A DNA stretch of 64,000 nucleotides from Kineococcus terrestris. GTDB lineage: Bacteria > Actinomycetota > Actinomycetes > Actinomycetales > Kineococcaceae. Positions 37,943 to 45,998 of the stretch are shown in pieces. Within the stretch, counting starts at the first letter, position 1; every line of letters begins with the position of its first letter. Location of the stretch: the NCBI RefSeq assembly GCF_041020765.1, contig NZ_JBEUEJ010000019.1; one strand, written 5' to 3'. Both the position numbers and the translations under genes were made by a program. The notes below the pieces were generated by a model. That model had not been told where the DNA came from, did no database searches, and was given only the letters and a program-made list of their open reading frames with translations.

Positions 37943-38935
37943 TCAGGAGGCGCGGGGCAGCAGCTCCCGCGCCTGCCGGGCCGCCCGCCACAGCGGGTTC
38001 GCCGACTGCGAGGCCATCTGGAACGTCGCCGAGCGCCCGCCCAGCGACCGCTTGAAGCGGCGCACGCCCTCGTCGACCGAGCCGACCAGGTCGACGCGCC
38101 GGTACCCGCGGGCCACCGCCCAGCGCACCAGGTCCGCGTGCAGCGCCACCTCCGCGCCCGCGCGCCGGCCCGCCGCGAAGCTGCCGCCCGCCCACTCGTA
38201 GACCGTGTCGCCCTCCGCGAGCGAGACCAGCAGGCCCGCCGGCTCCCCGTCCGCGGTGACCGCGGCCCGCGCGCGCGCGGTCTCCGGGCGGGCGCGCAGC
38301 AGCTGCCACACCGTCCGCCCCACCCCCGGCGGGTACGGGCAGGGCTCGCCGTGGTGGGCGTAGACCTGCTCCAGCAGGTCCGGCAGCCACGCCACGACCT
38401 GCCACTCGCCGGCGTCCTCCACGCGCAGCCCGTCGCGCTCGGTGTGCCGCAGGGTGCGGCGGGCGGACTTGTGCAGCTGCCGCAGCGCCGTCTCCTCGTC
38501 CTGCAGCACGCCGCCCGGGGCCAGGTCCACGACGAACGTCTCCCCGAGCTCCACGGAGGCGTGCACGGCGCGCAGCACCTGCGGGTCCGCCGGGGCCTGC
38601 GGCGGCAGGTCCAGGCGCGCGCCCACCACGCCGTGCCGGCGCGACCAGCCCGCCAGCGCTCCCAGCACGTCGCCCAGCTCGCCGTCCAGGACCACCGGCC
38701 CCGCGTACGGGAACGGCACCGGCGCCGCCCGCCACACCGGCCCGCGCCGCGTCAGCAGCAGCGGCACCGCCCCCACGACCCACCCCGAGCGCTCCACGAG
38801 GAGCGGCTCGAAGCGCCACCCGTGCAGCTCCGCCTGCGTCGACAGCCAGTCCCAGCGGTGGAACGGCGTGGTCGCCGCCCGCCCGTCCAGGAACCCGTCC
38901 CACTCGGCCCGGTCGGCCGCCCTGCGCACGTGCAC
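37943..38935 (-). CDS. FemAB/CelD-like GNAT acyltransferase
   Basis: 330 residues with the double GNAT-like fold of the FemAB/CelD group (Acetyltransf_6). Visible are TPFHRWDWLSTQAELHGW, YAGPVVLDG, RRTLRHTERDGLRVE and the late GAEVALHADLVRWAVARGYRRVDLVGS with GVRRFKRSLGG. These enzymes add amino acids or acyl groups to cell-wall precursors or exopolysaccharide; the acceptor here is unknown. It lies seven bases before the predicted -10 region of the PolA-like gene, same strand. GTG 38935 is six bases past CACGAT. Confidence 0.78.
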   Translation of the reverse strand: MHVRRAADRAEWDGFLDGRAATTPFHRWDWLSTQAELHGWRFEPLLVERSGWVVGAVPLLLTRRGPVWRAAPVPFPYAGPVVLDGELGDVLGALAGWSRRHGVVGARLDLPPQAPADPQVLRAVHASVELGETFVVDLAPGGVLQDEETALRQLHKSARRTLRHTERDGLRVEDAGEWQVVAWLPDLLEQVYAHHGEPCPYPPGVGRTVWQLLRARPETARARAAVTADGEPAGLLVSLAEGDTVYEWAGGSFAAGRRAGAEVALHADLVRWAVARGYRRVDLVGSVDEGVRRFKRSLGGRSATFQMASQSANPLWRAARQARELLPRAS

Positions 38936-38941
38936 CCTGAG

Positions 38942-38947
38942 ATCGTG
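38942..38947 (-). promoter_or_regulatory. Predicted -10 (CACGAT) of the FemAB-like gene
   Basis: Six bases before the GTG at 38935. Confidence 0.4.
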
Positions 38948-39022
38948 CGCGCCGTCGCGCGGCGTGTCGACGCGGTGACCGGCTCCTCACCCTCCCGGGT
39001 GACCGGCGCCCACCGGGTGGAG

Positions 39023-39028
39023 CAGCAT
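39023..39028 (+). promoter_or_regulatory. Predicted -10 (CAGCAT) of the O-methyltransferase gene
   Basis: Six bases before the GTG at 39035. Confidence 0.4.
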
Positions 39029-39034
39029 GGGGCC

Positions 39035-39694
39035 GTGAGCGCGTGGGAGGACGTGGACGAGTACCTGGCCGGGACGCTGCTGGGCGAGGACGAGGTCCTC
39101 GAGCAGGTCCTCGACGAGAACCAGGCCGCCGGGCTGCCCGAGATCGACGTGTCCCCGCTGCAAGGGGCCCTGCTGACCGTGCTGGCGCGCGCCGTCGCCG
39201 CGCGCCGCGTCCTGGAGGTCGGCACCCTGGGCGGCTACAGCACCGTCCACCTGGCCCGCGGCCTCGCGCCCGGCGGGCGGGTCGTCACCTGCGAGCTCGA
39301 ACCCCGCCACGCCGAGGTCGCCCGGCGCAACCTCGAGCGGGCCGGGGTGGCCGACGTCGTGGACGTGCGGGTCGGGCCCGCGCTGGACACCCTCGACGCG
39401 CTCGTCGCCGAGGGGGCCGCGCCCTTCCACCTCGTCTTCCTCGACGCCGACAAGCAGGGCAACCCCGACTACCTGGAGCGGGCGCTGCGGCTGGTCAGGC
39501 CCGGGTCGCTGATCGTGGGGGACAACGTCGTGCGCGACGGCCGCGTCGCCGACGCCGGCAGCGACGACCCGGCGGTCACCGGCGCGCGGCGGTTCCTGCA
39601 GGCGCTGGGGGAGGACCCGCGCCTGGACGCCACGGCCGTGCAGACCGTGGGCGCCAAGGGCTGGGACGGCTTCGCGATCGCCGTCGTGCGCTGA
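39035..39694 (+). CDS. Class I SAM-dependent O-methyltransferase (CCoAOMT-like)
   Basis: 219 residues of the caffeoyl-CoA/catechol O-methyltransferase type. Motif I is LEVGTLGGYSTVHLARGL, the metal-aspartate region is FHLVFLDADKQGNPDYLERA, and the loop VGDNVVRDGRV binds the divalent ion. Expected to methylate a catechol-like hydroxyl with a magnesium ion; substrate unknown. GTG 39035 is chosen by the promoter spacing. It is divergent from the FemAB-like gene, and the next gene is convergent beyond the 39.7 kb hairpin. Confidence 0.87.
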   Translation: MSAWEDVDEYLAGTLLGEDEVLEQVLDENQAAGLPEIDVSPLQGALLTVLARAVAARRVLEVGTLGGYSTVHLARGLAPGGRVVTCELEPRHAEVARRNLERAGVADVVDVRVGPALDTLDALVAEGAAPFHLVFLDADKQGNPDYLERALRLVRPGSLIVGDNVVRDGRVADAGSDDPAVTGARRFLQALGEDPRLDATAVQTVGAKGWDGFAIAVVR

Positions 39695-39721
39695 GCCGGT
39701 CTCCCGCCGCCCCGACCCTTG

Positions 39722-39765
39722 CCGTGATCATGGATGGTGCGACGCTCAACCGTCCATGATCACGG
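39722..39765. repeat. Dispersed palindromic element, copy 3 / bidirectional terminator
   Basis: CCGTGATCATGGATGGT (39722-39738), ten-base loop, ACCGTCCATGATCACGG (39749-39765): a 17-base stem with a single mismatch. It is the short version of the elements at 21.7 and 25.2 kb, sharing the loop CGACGCTCA-like core and the trailing GATCACGGCGGGGAGG. It sits midway between two convergent genes, where it would stop transcription from both sides. Confidence 0.8.
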
Positions 39766-39790
39766 CGGGGAGGGAGAGAGAGGGCAGGGG

Positions 39791-40477
39791 TCAGGGGGTC
39801 CCGTCGAGCAGGCCCGCGTCGTGGGCGACGATCGCCACCTGCACGCGGTTGTGCGCGTCGAGCTTCGTCAGCAGGCGCGAGACGTGCGTCTTCACCGTCG
39901 CCTCGCTCATGAACAGCTCCCGGCCGATCTCGGCGTTCGACAGGCCGCGGCCCACCGCGCCCAGCACCTCGCGCTCGCGCTCGGTCAGCGTCTTCAGCCG
40001 CTGCGCGGCCTCGCGCCGGCGGGGGTTCACCGCGTCGGCGGCGAAGTGCCCCACCAGGCGGCGGGTCACCGTCGGCGACAGCATCGCCTCGCCCGAGGCC
40101 ACCACCCGCACCGCCGCCACCAGCTCGCGCGGCGGGGTGTCCTTGAGCAGGAAGCCCGTCGCGCCCGCCTGCAGCGCCTGGAAGACGTACTCGTCCAGGT
40201 CGAACGTCGTCAGCATCACCACCGCCGGCGCCTGCGGGCGCGCGGTGATCTGCTGCGCCGCCGACAGCCCGTCCATCACCGGCATCCGCACGTCCATGAG
40301 CACGATGTCCGGGTGGTGCGCGGCCACGCCCTCCACGGCCTGCGCCCCGTTCTCCGCCTCGCCGACGACCTCGAGGTCCTCCGCGCTGGACAGGATCATC
40401 CGCAGCCCGGCGCGCACGAGCGCGTCGTCGTCCACCAGCAGCACGCGGGTGGGCCTGGGTCCTGCGCCGCTCGTCAC
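39791..40477 (-). CDS. NarL/LuxR-type response regulator
   Basis: 228 residues. Receiver domain with D16-D18, phosphoacceptor D62 in IVLMDVRMPVMDG, T in VVMLTTFDLDEYVFQ and K in FLLKDTPPREL. The C-terminal LuxR-type helix-turn-helix reads LTEREREVLGAVGRGLSNAE and MSEATVKTHVSRLL. It overlaps the stop of the upstream histidine kinase by four bases (GTGA), forming a two-component pair. The targets are unknown. Confidence 0.92.
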   Translation of the reverse strand: MTSGAGPRPTRVLLVDDDALVRAGLRMILSSAEDLEVVGEAENGAQAVEGVAAHHPDIVLMDVRMPVMDGLSAAQQITARPQAPAVVMLTTFDLDEYVFQALQAGATGFLLKDTPPRELVAAVRVVASGEAMLSPTVTRRLVGHFAADAVNPRRREAAQRLKTLTEREREVLGAVGRGLSNAEIGRELFMSEATVKTHVSRLLTKLDAHNRVQVAIVAHDAGLLDGTP

Positions 40478-41643
40478 GCCTGGCTCCGTCCGTCGTGGCG
40501 GGGGCTCGCAGCGCCGCCCGCCCGGGTGGCTGTGATCCTCGCATCCGGGGGCGTCCACGCGGCCCGCGCCGCCGCCGTCCCGCGCCGGGCGCCGTCCGGC
40601 CACGGCCAGGGCAGCCGCGCCCGCACCGCGAACCCGCCGTCCGGCTCCGGTCCGCTGGTGATCGTGCCGTCGGCCAGCCCGACGCGCTCCGCCAGCCCGA
40701 CCAGCCCCGAACCCGCGCCCGGCAGCGCGCTGCCCGGGCCGGTGGGCCGCTCGTTGACCACGGCCACGACCAGCTCGCCGCCCACCTCGCCGGAGACCGT
40801 GACGACCGTGGGCGCCGACGGCGCGTGCTTGTGGACGTTCGTCAGCGCCTCCTGCACGACCCGGTAGACGGTGCGGCCCAGCTCCGGCGGCACCTGCGCG
40901 TGCACGGGCACGTCGGTGCGGAACCGCGCGGCCACGCCCGCCTCCCGGGTGGACTCCACCAGGCGGCGCACGTCCACCAGCGTCGGCTGCGGCGCCAGCT
41001 CCGTCGTGCCGGCCGTCCCCGGCGTGCGCAGCACCCCCAGCACCCGGCGCAGGTCCTCCAGCGCGGTGCGGGCCGTCTCGCGGATCGTCGCCGCCGTCGC
41101 CTCCACCTGCTCCGGGCCCACGTCCGGGCGCACCTCCAGGCCGCCGGCGTGCAGCGCCACCAGGGAGATGCGGTGCGCCAGGACGTCGTGCATCTCGCGG
41201 GCGATGCGGGTGCGCTCGGCCAGCCGCGCCTGCTCGGCGCGCAGCGCGTACTCGCTCTCGGCCCGCTCGGCGCGCTCGCGCCAGCTGGCCACCAGGTCGC
41301 GGCGGGCCCCCACGAACGCGCCCACCGACACGGCGAGGCCCGTGCCCAGCAGCGCGAACAGGGCCGCCGCGGTCGTGCTGCCCGTCGTCGCGCCGCGCAG
41401 GGCCGCGCTCACCGACGCCAGCGCCCCGGCCACGCCGAGGAGCACGAGCAGGCGGTCGCGACGGCGCACCGCCAGCGTCAGCAGCGCCAGCCACAGCGCG
41501 GTGTCGTACGCCCAGACCACCGCCACCGCCAGCGACAGCAGGGTCAGCGCGACGGGGTGGGGCCGGCGCCCCCCCCCCCCCCCCACCCCCGCCCCCACCC
41601 CCCCCCCCCCCCGCCCCCGGCGCCCGCGGCCCACGGCCCCCAC
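40474..41643 (-). CDS. NarL-family (DesK-like) sensor histidine kinase, N terminus uncertain
   Basis: Up to 389 residues. Three or four membrane helices (VALTLLSLAVAVVWAYD, LLVLLGVAGALASVSA, ALFALLGTGLAVSVGAF) precede the HisKA_3 helix TRIAREMHDVLAHRISLVAL (phosphoacceptor His) and the ATPase domain (VQEALTNVHKHA, GSGLVGLAERVGL). The first 25 residues in this frame are nearly all Gly and Arg because they are encoded by the poly-C/poly-G tracts, so the true start and probably one or more membrane helices are missing or misread here. The annotated start GTG 41643 is only nominal. Confidence 0.75.
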   Translation of the reverse strand: MGAVGRGRRGRGGGGVGAGVGGGGGRRPHPVALTLLSLAVAVVWAYDTALWLALLTLAVRRRDRLLVLLGVAGALASVSAALRGATTGSTTAAALFALLGTGLAVSVGAFVGARRDLVASWRERAERAESEYALRAEQARLAERTRIAREMHDVLAHRISLVALHAGGLEVRPDVGPEQVEATAATIRETARTALEDLRRVLGVLRTPGTAGTTELAPQPTLVDVRRLVESTREAGVAARFRTDVPVHAQVPPELGRTVYRVVQEALTNVHKHAPSAPTVVTVSGEVGGELVVAVVNERPTGPGSALPGAGSGLVGLAERVGLADGTITSGPEPDGGFAVRARLPWPWPDGARRGTAAARAAWTPPDARITATRAGGAASPRHDGRSQA

Positions 41644-41702
41644 CCCCCCCCCCCCCCCCCCGCCCGCGCCCCCGCGCGCTACACCCCCCCCCCCCCCCCC
41701 CC
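41569..41702. repeat. Four extreme poly-C tracts (16, 15, 19 and 19 bases)
   Basis: Within 134 bases C runs lie at 41569-41584 (16), 41598-41612 (15), 41643-41661 (19) and 41684-41702 (19), with further C5-C7 runs, broken only by A or G. Nothing else in the window has a C run of this length. They fall at the 5' end of the histidine kinase gene and just past the stop of pth (41722). Either the assembly has low-quality filler here, or this is a real slippage-prone locus. Confidence 0.9.
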
Positions 41703-41721
41703 GTGGCGGCCCGCTCCCGCC

Positions 41722-42318
41722 TCAGCGCGGCGCGTGGAAGCGCTGCTGCGCCGCCTCCAGCCCCTCCAGCACGAGCTGCTCGACCGCGTCGGCGGCGTCG
41801 GCGACCAGGAACGGCAGCTCCTTGCGCTCGGTGGAGGAGAACTCCTTGAGCACGAAGTCGGCCGGGTCCTGCCGGCCCGGCGGGCGGCCGATGCCCACCC
41901 GCACGCGCGCGTAGTCCTTGCTCCCGAGGGACTTCGAGGTCGAGCGCAGGCCGTTGTGGCCGCCCTCTCCCCCGCCCCTCTTGAGCCGGACCTCCCCGAA
42001 GGGCACGTCCAGCTCGTCGTGGACGAGGACGAGGTGGTCCAGGTCGACGTCGTAGTACTTCGCCAGCCCGGCGACGGGGCCGCCGGACAGGTTCATCCAC
42101 GACGTCGGCGCGGCCAGGACGGCCCGCGGCCCCGGCACCCCGCCGGGGCCGGTGCCCAGGCGCACCTCGGCGACCCGGGCACCGGTGCGGTGCCGCTTCA
42201 GCGGCGCGGACGCGCGGGAGGCCAGCTCGGCGAGCACCGTCTGCCCGACGTTGTGCCGGGTGCGCTCGTACTCGGTCCCGGGGTTGCCGAGACCGACGAC
42301 GAGCCAGGTGCCCGGCAC
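41722..42318 (-). CDS. pth: Peptidyl-tRNA hydrolase
   Basis: 198 residues, the normal length. Recycles peptidyl-tRNA released from ribosomes. Active-site residues are N12 (GLGNPG), H22 (RTRHNVG), the SWMNLSGGPV and VHDELDVPFGEV segments, and GGHNGLRST. GTG 42318 is 47 bases downstream of the rplY stop; a slightly earlier start is possible. The rplY-pth order is the same as in mycobacteria. Confidence 0.95.
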   Translation of the reverse strand: MPGTWLVVGLGNPGTEYERTRHNVGQTVLAELASRASAPLKRHRTGARVAEVRLGTGPGGVPGPRAVLAAPTSWMNLSGGPVAGLAKYYDVDLDHLVLVHDELDVPFGEVRLKRGGGEGGHNGLRSTSKSLGSKDYARVRVGIGRPPGRQDPADFVLKEFSSTERKELPFLVADAADAVEQLVLEGLEAAQQRFHAPR

Positions 42319-42365
42319 CGCTGCCCCCCGCGCCCGCAGCCGCTCGGCGACGTCCGCCAGCCGGC

Positions 42366-43031
42366 TCAGGACTCGTCGGAGTCCGCGGGGGCGTCCGTGG
42401 AGCCGTCGGCCTGCACCGACTCCTCGGAGGACTCCTCGCGGACGATGCCGGCCTCGGCCTCGGCGGCCTCCAGCTCGGCCTCGACCTGGGCGGCGCTGGC
42501 GGCGGCCTGGACGACGACGACCAGCTGCTCGGCGTCGCCGGCCAGGGTGGCGCCCGCGGGCAGGGTCACGTCGCCGGCGGCGACCTGGCCACCGGCCTCC
42601 AGGCCCTCGACGGAGACCTCGACCGACTCGGGCAGGTGGGTGGCCTCGGCCTCGACGGACAGGGTCGTCAGCTCCTGGTTGACGATCGTGTCCGGGGCGG
42701 CCTCGCCGGTCAGGGTCAGCGGGACGTCGACGACGACCTTCTCGCCGCGGCGCACGACGATCAGGTCGACGTGCTCGATGAAGCCCTTGATCGGGTCGCG
42801 CTGGACGTCCTTGGGCAGCGTGAGGTGCTTCTGCCCGTCCAGGTCGATGTCGAGCAGGGCGTTGGCGTGCTTGAGCGCCATCATCGTCTGGTGCCCGGGC
42901 AGGGTGACGTGGATCGGGGCCTCGCCGTGGCCGTAGACGACGGCGGGGATCTTGTCGGCGCGGCGGATGCGGCGGGCGGCGCCCTTGCCGAACTCGGTGC
43001 GCTTCTCGACGGTCAGCTGGGTCTCGGCCAC
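42366..43031 (-). CDS. rplY: 50S ribosomal protein L25 / general stress protein Ctc
   Basis: 221 residues of the long (Ctc) form, with the 5S rRNA-binding L25 domain at residues 1-95 (EFGKGAARRIRRADKIPAVVYG) and a second beta-domain to about 185 (VDVPLTLTGEAAPDTIVNQE). An acidic tail follows (EAEAGIVREESSEESVQ). GTG 43031 follows GAGGAGAACCCC. It is 183 bases from the end of prs and has its own predicted promoter, so the prs hairpin separates the two units. Confidence 0.93.
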   Translation of the reverse strand: MAETQLTVEKRTEFGKGAARRIRRADKIPAVVYGHGEAPIHVTLPGHQTMMALKHANALLDIDLDGQKHLTLPKDVQRDPIKGFIEHVDLIVVRRGEKVVVDVPLTLTGEAAPDTIVNQELTTLSVEAEATHLPESVEVSVEGLEAGGQVAAGDVTLPAGATLAGDAEQLVVVVQAAASAAQVEAELEAAEAEAGIVREESSEESVQADGSTDAPADSDES

Positions 43032-43144
43032 GGGGTTCTCCTCGGGTGGTGGTGGACGCGGGCGGGCCCCGGGGGGCGCGCGGACGCGTCCACCGCGTCG
43101 ATCACGGAGGCGCGTGCGCCGTCCCTCGCCGAGGCAACCGCAGC

Positions 43145-43150
43145 AGTCTA
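43145..43150 (-). promoter_or_regulatory. Candidate -10 (TAGACT) for rplY-pth
   Basis: Minus-strand TAGACT about 114 bases before the rplY start; no clear -35. An AT-richer spot inside a GC-rich spacer. Confidence 0.3.
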
Positions 43151-43156
43151 ACGGCA

Positions 43157-43199
43157 GCGGGCCCCGCCGCGACGCCGGCGGCGTCGGGGCGGGGCCCGC
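43157..43199 (-). terminator. prs terminator hairpin
   Basis: 20-base arms (43157-43176 and 43180-43199) with one mismatch and a three-base GGC loop, 15 bases past the prs stop. Confidence 0.8.
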
Positions 43200-43214
43200 G
43201 GGGAGCTGCGACCG

Positions 43215-44192
43215 TCAGCTGTGCCCGTCGAACAGGCTGGTGACCGACCCGTCGTCGAAGACCTCGCGCACGGCCCGGGCCAGCAGCGGCGCGATGGACA
43301 GCACCGTCAGCTGCGGGAAGCGCTGCGCCTCGGTGATCGGCAGCGTGTTGGTCACGACCAGCTCGGAGATCGGCGAGTTCTTCAGCCGGTCCACGGCCGG
43401 GCCGGAGAGCACCGCGTGCGTCGCGGTGGCGATGACGTCGGCGGCGCCGTTGGCCTTGAGGGCCTCCGCGGCCTGCACGATGGTGCCGGCGGTGTCGATG
43501 AGGTCGTCCACGAGCACGCAGGTGCGGCCCTCGACCTCGCCGACGACCTCGTGCACCTTCACCTGGTTCGGGACGTTCGGGTCGCGGCGCTTGTGGATGA
43601 TCGCCAGCGGCGCGCCGAGGCGGTCGGACCACAGGTCGGCCACGCGCACCCGGCCGGCGTCCGGGGACACGATCGTCAGGTTCGAGCGGTCCACCCGCTT
43701 GCCGACGTGCTCGGCCAGCAGCGGCAGCGCCCACAGGTGGTCGACGGGGCCGTCGAAGAAGCCCTGGATCTGGGCGGTGTGCAGGTCCACCGACATGAGC
43801 CGGTCGGCGCCGGCGGTCTTGAACATGTCGGCCACCAGGCGCGCGGAGATGGGCTCGCGGCCGCGGCCCTTCTTGTCCTGGCGGGCGTAGCCGTAGAACG
43901 GCGCGACCACCGTGATGCGCTTGGCCGAGGCCCGCTTCAGCGCGTCCACCATGATCAGGTGTTCCATGATCCACTGGTTGACGTTGGCCGTGTGGCTCTG
44001 GATGACGAACGCGTCGGCGCCGCGCACGCTCTCCTCGAACCGGACGTAGATCTCGGAGTTGGCGAAGTCGTAGGCGCTGGTGGGCACGAGCTCGGCGCCC
44101 AGCGCGGCCGACACCTCCTCCGCCAGCTCCGGGTGGGCGCGGCCGGAGATGAGGACCATCCGCTTCTCGCCCGTCGTGGTGATCCCTGTCAT
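43215..44192 (-). CDS. prs: Ribose-phosphate pyrophosphokinase
   Basis: 325 residues. Makes PRPP from ribose 5-phosphate and ATP for nucleotide, His and Trp synthesis. Visible are the catalytic flexible loop YARQDKKGRGREPISARL, DLHTAQIQGFFD, and the PRPP-binding loop VLVDDLIDTAGTI. The ATG at 44192 overlaps the glmU stop by four bases (ATGA), the same glmU-prs order as in mycobacteria and most actinobacteria. Confidence 0.95.
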   Translation of the reverse strand: MTGITTTGEKRMVLISGRAHPELAEEVSAALGAELVPTSAYDFANSEIYVRFEESVRGADAFVIQSHTANVNQWIMEHLIMVDALKRASAKRITVVAPFYGYARQDKKGRGREPISARLVADMFKTAGADRLMSVDLHTAQIQGFFDGPVDHLWALPLLAEHVGKRVDRSNLTIVSPDAGRVRVADLWSDRLGAPLAIIHKRRDPNVPNQVKVHEVVGEVEGRTCVLVDDLIDTAGTIVQAAEALKANGAADVIATATHAVLSGPAVDRLKNSPISELVVTNTLPITEAQRFPQLTVLSIAPLLARAVREVFDDGSVTSLFDGHS

Positions 44193-45691
44193 GCCTGGCT
44201 CTCCCTGCCGTCGGTGGTGCTCTCGCCCTGCGCGGGTGCCCCGTGCGGGGTCCCGCCGTCCGTGCTCGCGCCGCTCGCGCGCTGCGCCGCCTCGGCGGCC
44301 GGGGTGCCGGGGCGGTTCGCCACCGTCCACCCCTCGACGTTGCGCTGCGGCGCGACGGTCATCGCCAGCGCGCCCGGGGGCACGTCCTTGCGGATGATCG
44401 TCCCGGCGCCCGAGTAGGCGCCGTCGCCGATGGTGACCGGCGCGACGTACATGGTGTCGCTGCCCATCCGCACGTGGTCGCCGACGGTGGTGCGCGCCTT
44501 GCGCACCCCGTCGTAGTTCACGAAGACCGAGGCCGCGCCGATGTTGGAGTGCTCGCCGATGGTCGCGTCGCCCACGTACGACAGGTGCGGCACCTTGGAA
44601 CCGCGGCCGATCTCGGCGTTCTTCGTCTCCACGAACGTGCCGATCTTGCCGTCGGCGCCCAGCCGGGTGCCCGGGCGCAGGAACGCGAACGGCCCCACGG
44701 AGGCGCCGGGCCCGACGACCGAGCCGGAGCCGTGGGTGCGCACGACGCTGGCGCCCTCGCCGACCTCCACGTCGGTCAGGGTGGTGTCGGGGCCGACGAC
44801 GGCGCCGGTGGCCACGCGGGTGCGCCCGTGCAGCTGGGTGCCGGGCAGGACGGTGACGTCGGGGGCCAGCTCGACCTCGTCGTCCACCCAGGTGGTGCGC
44901 GGGTCGACGACGGTGACGCCGGCGAGCATCCAGCGGCGCAGCGTGCGGGCGTTGGCCTCGGCGGCCAGCTCGGCCAGCTGGGCGCGGTCGTTGGCGCCGC
45001 GCACCTCCCACTCGTCGTCGACGCCCACGGCCTCCACGCGCCCGCCCGCGGCGCGCGCCAGGGCCAGGGCGTCGGTCAGGTACACCTCGCCGGCGGCGTT
45101 GTCGCGGCCGGTGCGGGCCAGCGCGTCGCGCAGGGCGGCGGCGTCGAAGGCGTAGACGCCCGAGTTGACCTCGCGCACCGCGAGCTGCTCGGGCGTGGCG
45201 TCCTTCTGCTCGACGATGCCGCTGACGCCGTCGGCGTCGCGCAGCACCCGGCCGTAGCCCGTCGGGTCCGCCACGTGCGCGGTGAGCACCGTGACGGCGT
45301 TGCCGGCCGCGGCGTGGGCGTCGGCGAGCCGGCGCAGCGTGTCGGCCGACAGCAGCGGCACGTCGCCGTAGGTGACCAGCACGGTGCCGGACAGGCCCGG
45401 CGGCAGGGCGTCCAGCCCGCACTGCACGGCGCGGCCGGTGCCCGGCACCTCGTCCTGCAGGGCGACCACGGCACCGTCGTCGAGGGAGCGCACGTGCTCG
45501 CCGACGCGCTCGGCCTGGTGGCGCAGGACCACGACGAGGTGGTCGGGGTCGGTGCCGCGGGCGGCGCGCACGGCGTGCCCGAGCAGGCTGCGCCCGCCGA
45601 GGGGGTGCAGGACCTTGGGCAGGGCCGACTTCATCCTCGTCCCCTCACCGGCGGCGAGGACGATCACGGCGGAGGGCTTCGGGGTGGTCAC
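44189..45691 (-). CDS. glmU: Bifunctional UDP-GlcNAc pyrophosphorylase / GlcN-1-P acetyltransferase
   Basis: 500 residues. The N-terminal uridylyltransferase domain starts VIVLAAGEGTRMKSALPKVL and has TYGDVPLLSADTL and NSGVYAFDAA; the C-terminal left-handed beta-helix (about 255-460) has the hexapeptide repeats and acetyl-CoA/His region GTFVETKNAEIGRGSKVPHL and NYDGVRKART. It makes UDP-GlcNAc for peptidoglycan. A 35-residue disordered tail rich in Ser and Gly ends the protein. GTG 45691 is taken; the frame continues upstream to 46150 but is Arg/Pro-rich and crosses the tRNA gene. Confidence 0.93.
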   Translation of the reverse strand: MTTPKPSAVIVLAAGEGTRMKSALPKVLHPLGGRSLLGHAVRAARGTDPDHLVVVLRHQAERVGEHVRSLDDGAVVALQDEVPGTGRAVQCGLDALPPGLSGTVLVTYGDVPLLSADTLRRLADAHAAAGNAVTVLTAHVADPTGYGRVLRDADGVSGIVEQKDATPEQLAVREVNSGVYAFDAAALRDALARTGRDNAAGEVYLTDALALARAAGGRVEAVGVDDEWEVRGANDRAQLAELAAEANARTLRRWMLAGVTVVDPRTTWVDDEVELAPDVTVLPGTQLHGRTRVATGAVVGPDTTLTDVEVGEGASVVRTHGSGSVVGPGASVGPFAFLRPGTRLGADGKIGTFVETKNAEIGRGSKVPHLSYVGDATIGEHSNIGAASVFVNYDGVRKARTTVGDHVRMGSDTMYVAPVTIGDGAYSGAGTIIRKDVPPGALAMTVAPQRNVEGWTVANRPGTPAAEAAQRASGASTDGGTPHGAPAQGESTTDGRESQA

Positions 45692-45753
45692 GCGGTGGCG
45701 CTCCTCGCGGGCTGCGGGCGTCGAGACCGGGCCGCGGACGACCCTGCCCGGCG

Positions 45754-45759
45754 AGGATA
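45754..45759 (-). promoter_or_regulatory. Candidate -10 (TATCCT) for glmU-prs
   Basis: Minus-strand TATCCT, about 62 bases before the glmU start; the leader holds the GAGGAG site. Confidence 0.4.
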
Positions 45760-45822
45760 ACGGCCGCGGCGCCGGGGGCGGACCACCCGTGCGGCGCCGC
45801 TCGCCCGTCCGGCGGCCGCCGG

Positions 45823-45894
45823 CTCCCGGGAGAGGATTCGAACCCCTACCTGACGGGACCAAAACCCGCCGTGCTGCCGTTACACCACCCGGGA
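45823..45894 (-). tRNA. tRNA-Gln (anticodon TTG)
   Basis: Read on the minus strand: acceptor arms TCCCGGG (45894-45888) and CCCGGGA (45830-45824) pair fully, discriminator G at 45823. D arm GTGTAACGGCAGCAC, anticodon loop TTTTGGT with TTG, and T arm AGGGGTTCGAATCCTCT are all present. Length is 72 bases. The CCA end is not encoded (GCC-G follows). It lies between glmU and the TetR gene, as in mycobacteria. Confidence 0.93.
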
Positions 45895-45986
45895 CCGCCG
45901 GGGCCGGCGCGAAGCGGCCCGCGGCGGCGACCATCCTGCCAGCACCCGCCCCCCGTCCCCGCCGCCCGCCGCGCCGGTCGGGCGGG

Positions 45987-45992
45987 CAGGAT
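45987..45992 (+). promoter_or_regulatory. Predicted -10 (CAGGAT) of the TetR gene
   Basis: Six bases before the GTG at 45999. Confidence 0.45.
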
Positions 45993-45998
45993 GGGCCC

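Noticed and set aside
37305..38990. 561-residue minus-strand open frame across the FemAB-like and PolA-like genes
   Set aside because: Shadow frame; it contains no recognisable motif, and both genes have clear motifs in other frames.
41569..41702. Poly-Gly membrane-proximal domain of the histidine kinase as a real protein feature
   Set aside because: It results from the poly-C tracts; the sequence cannot be trusted until resequenced.
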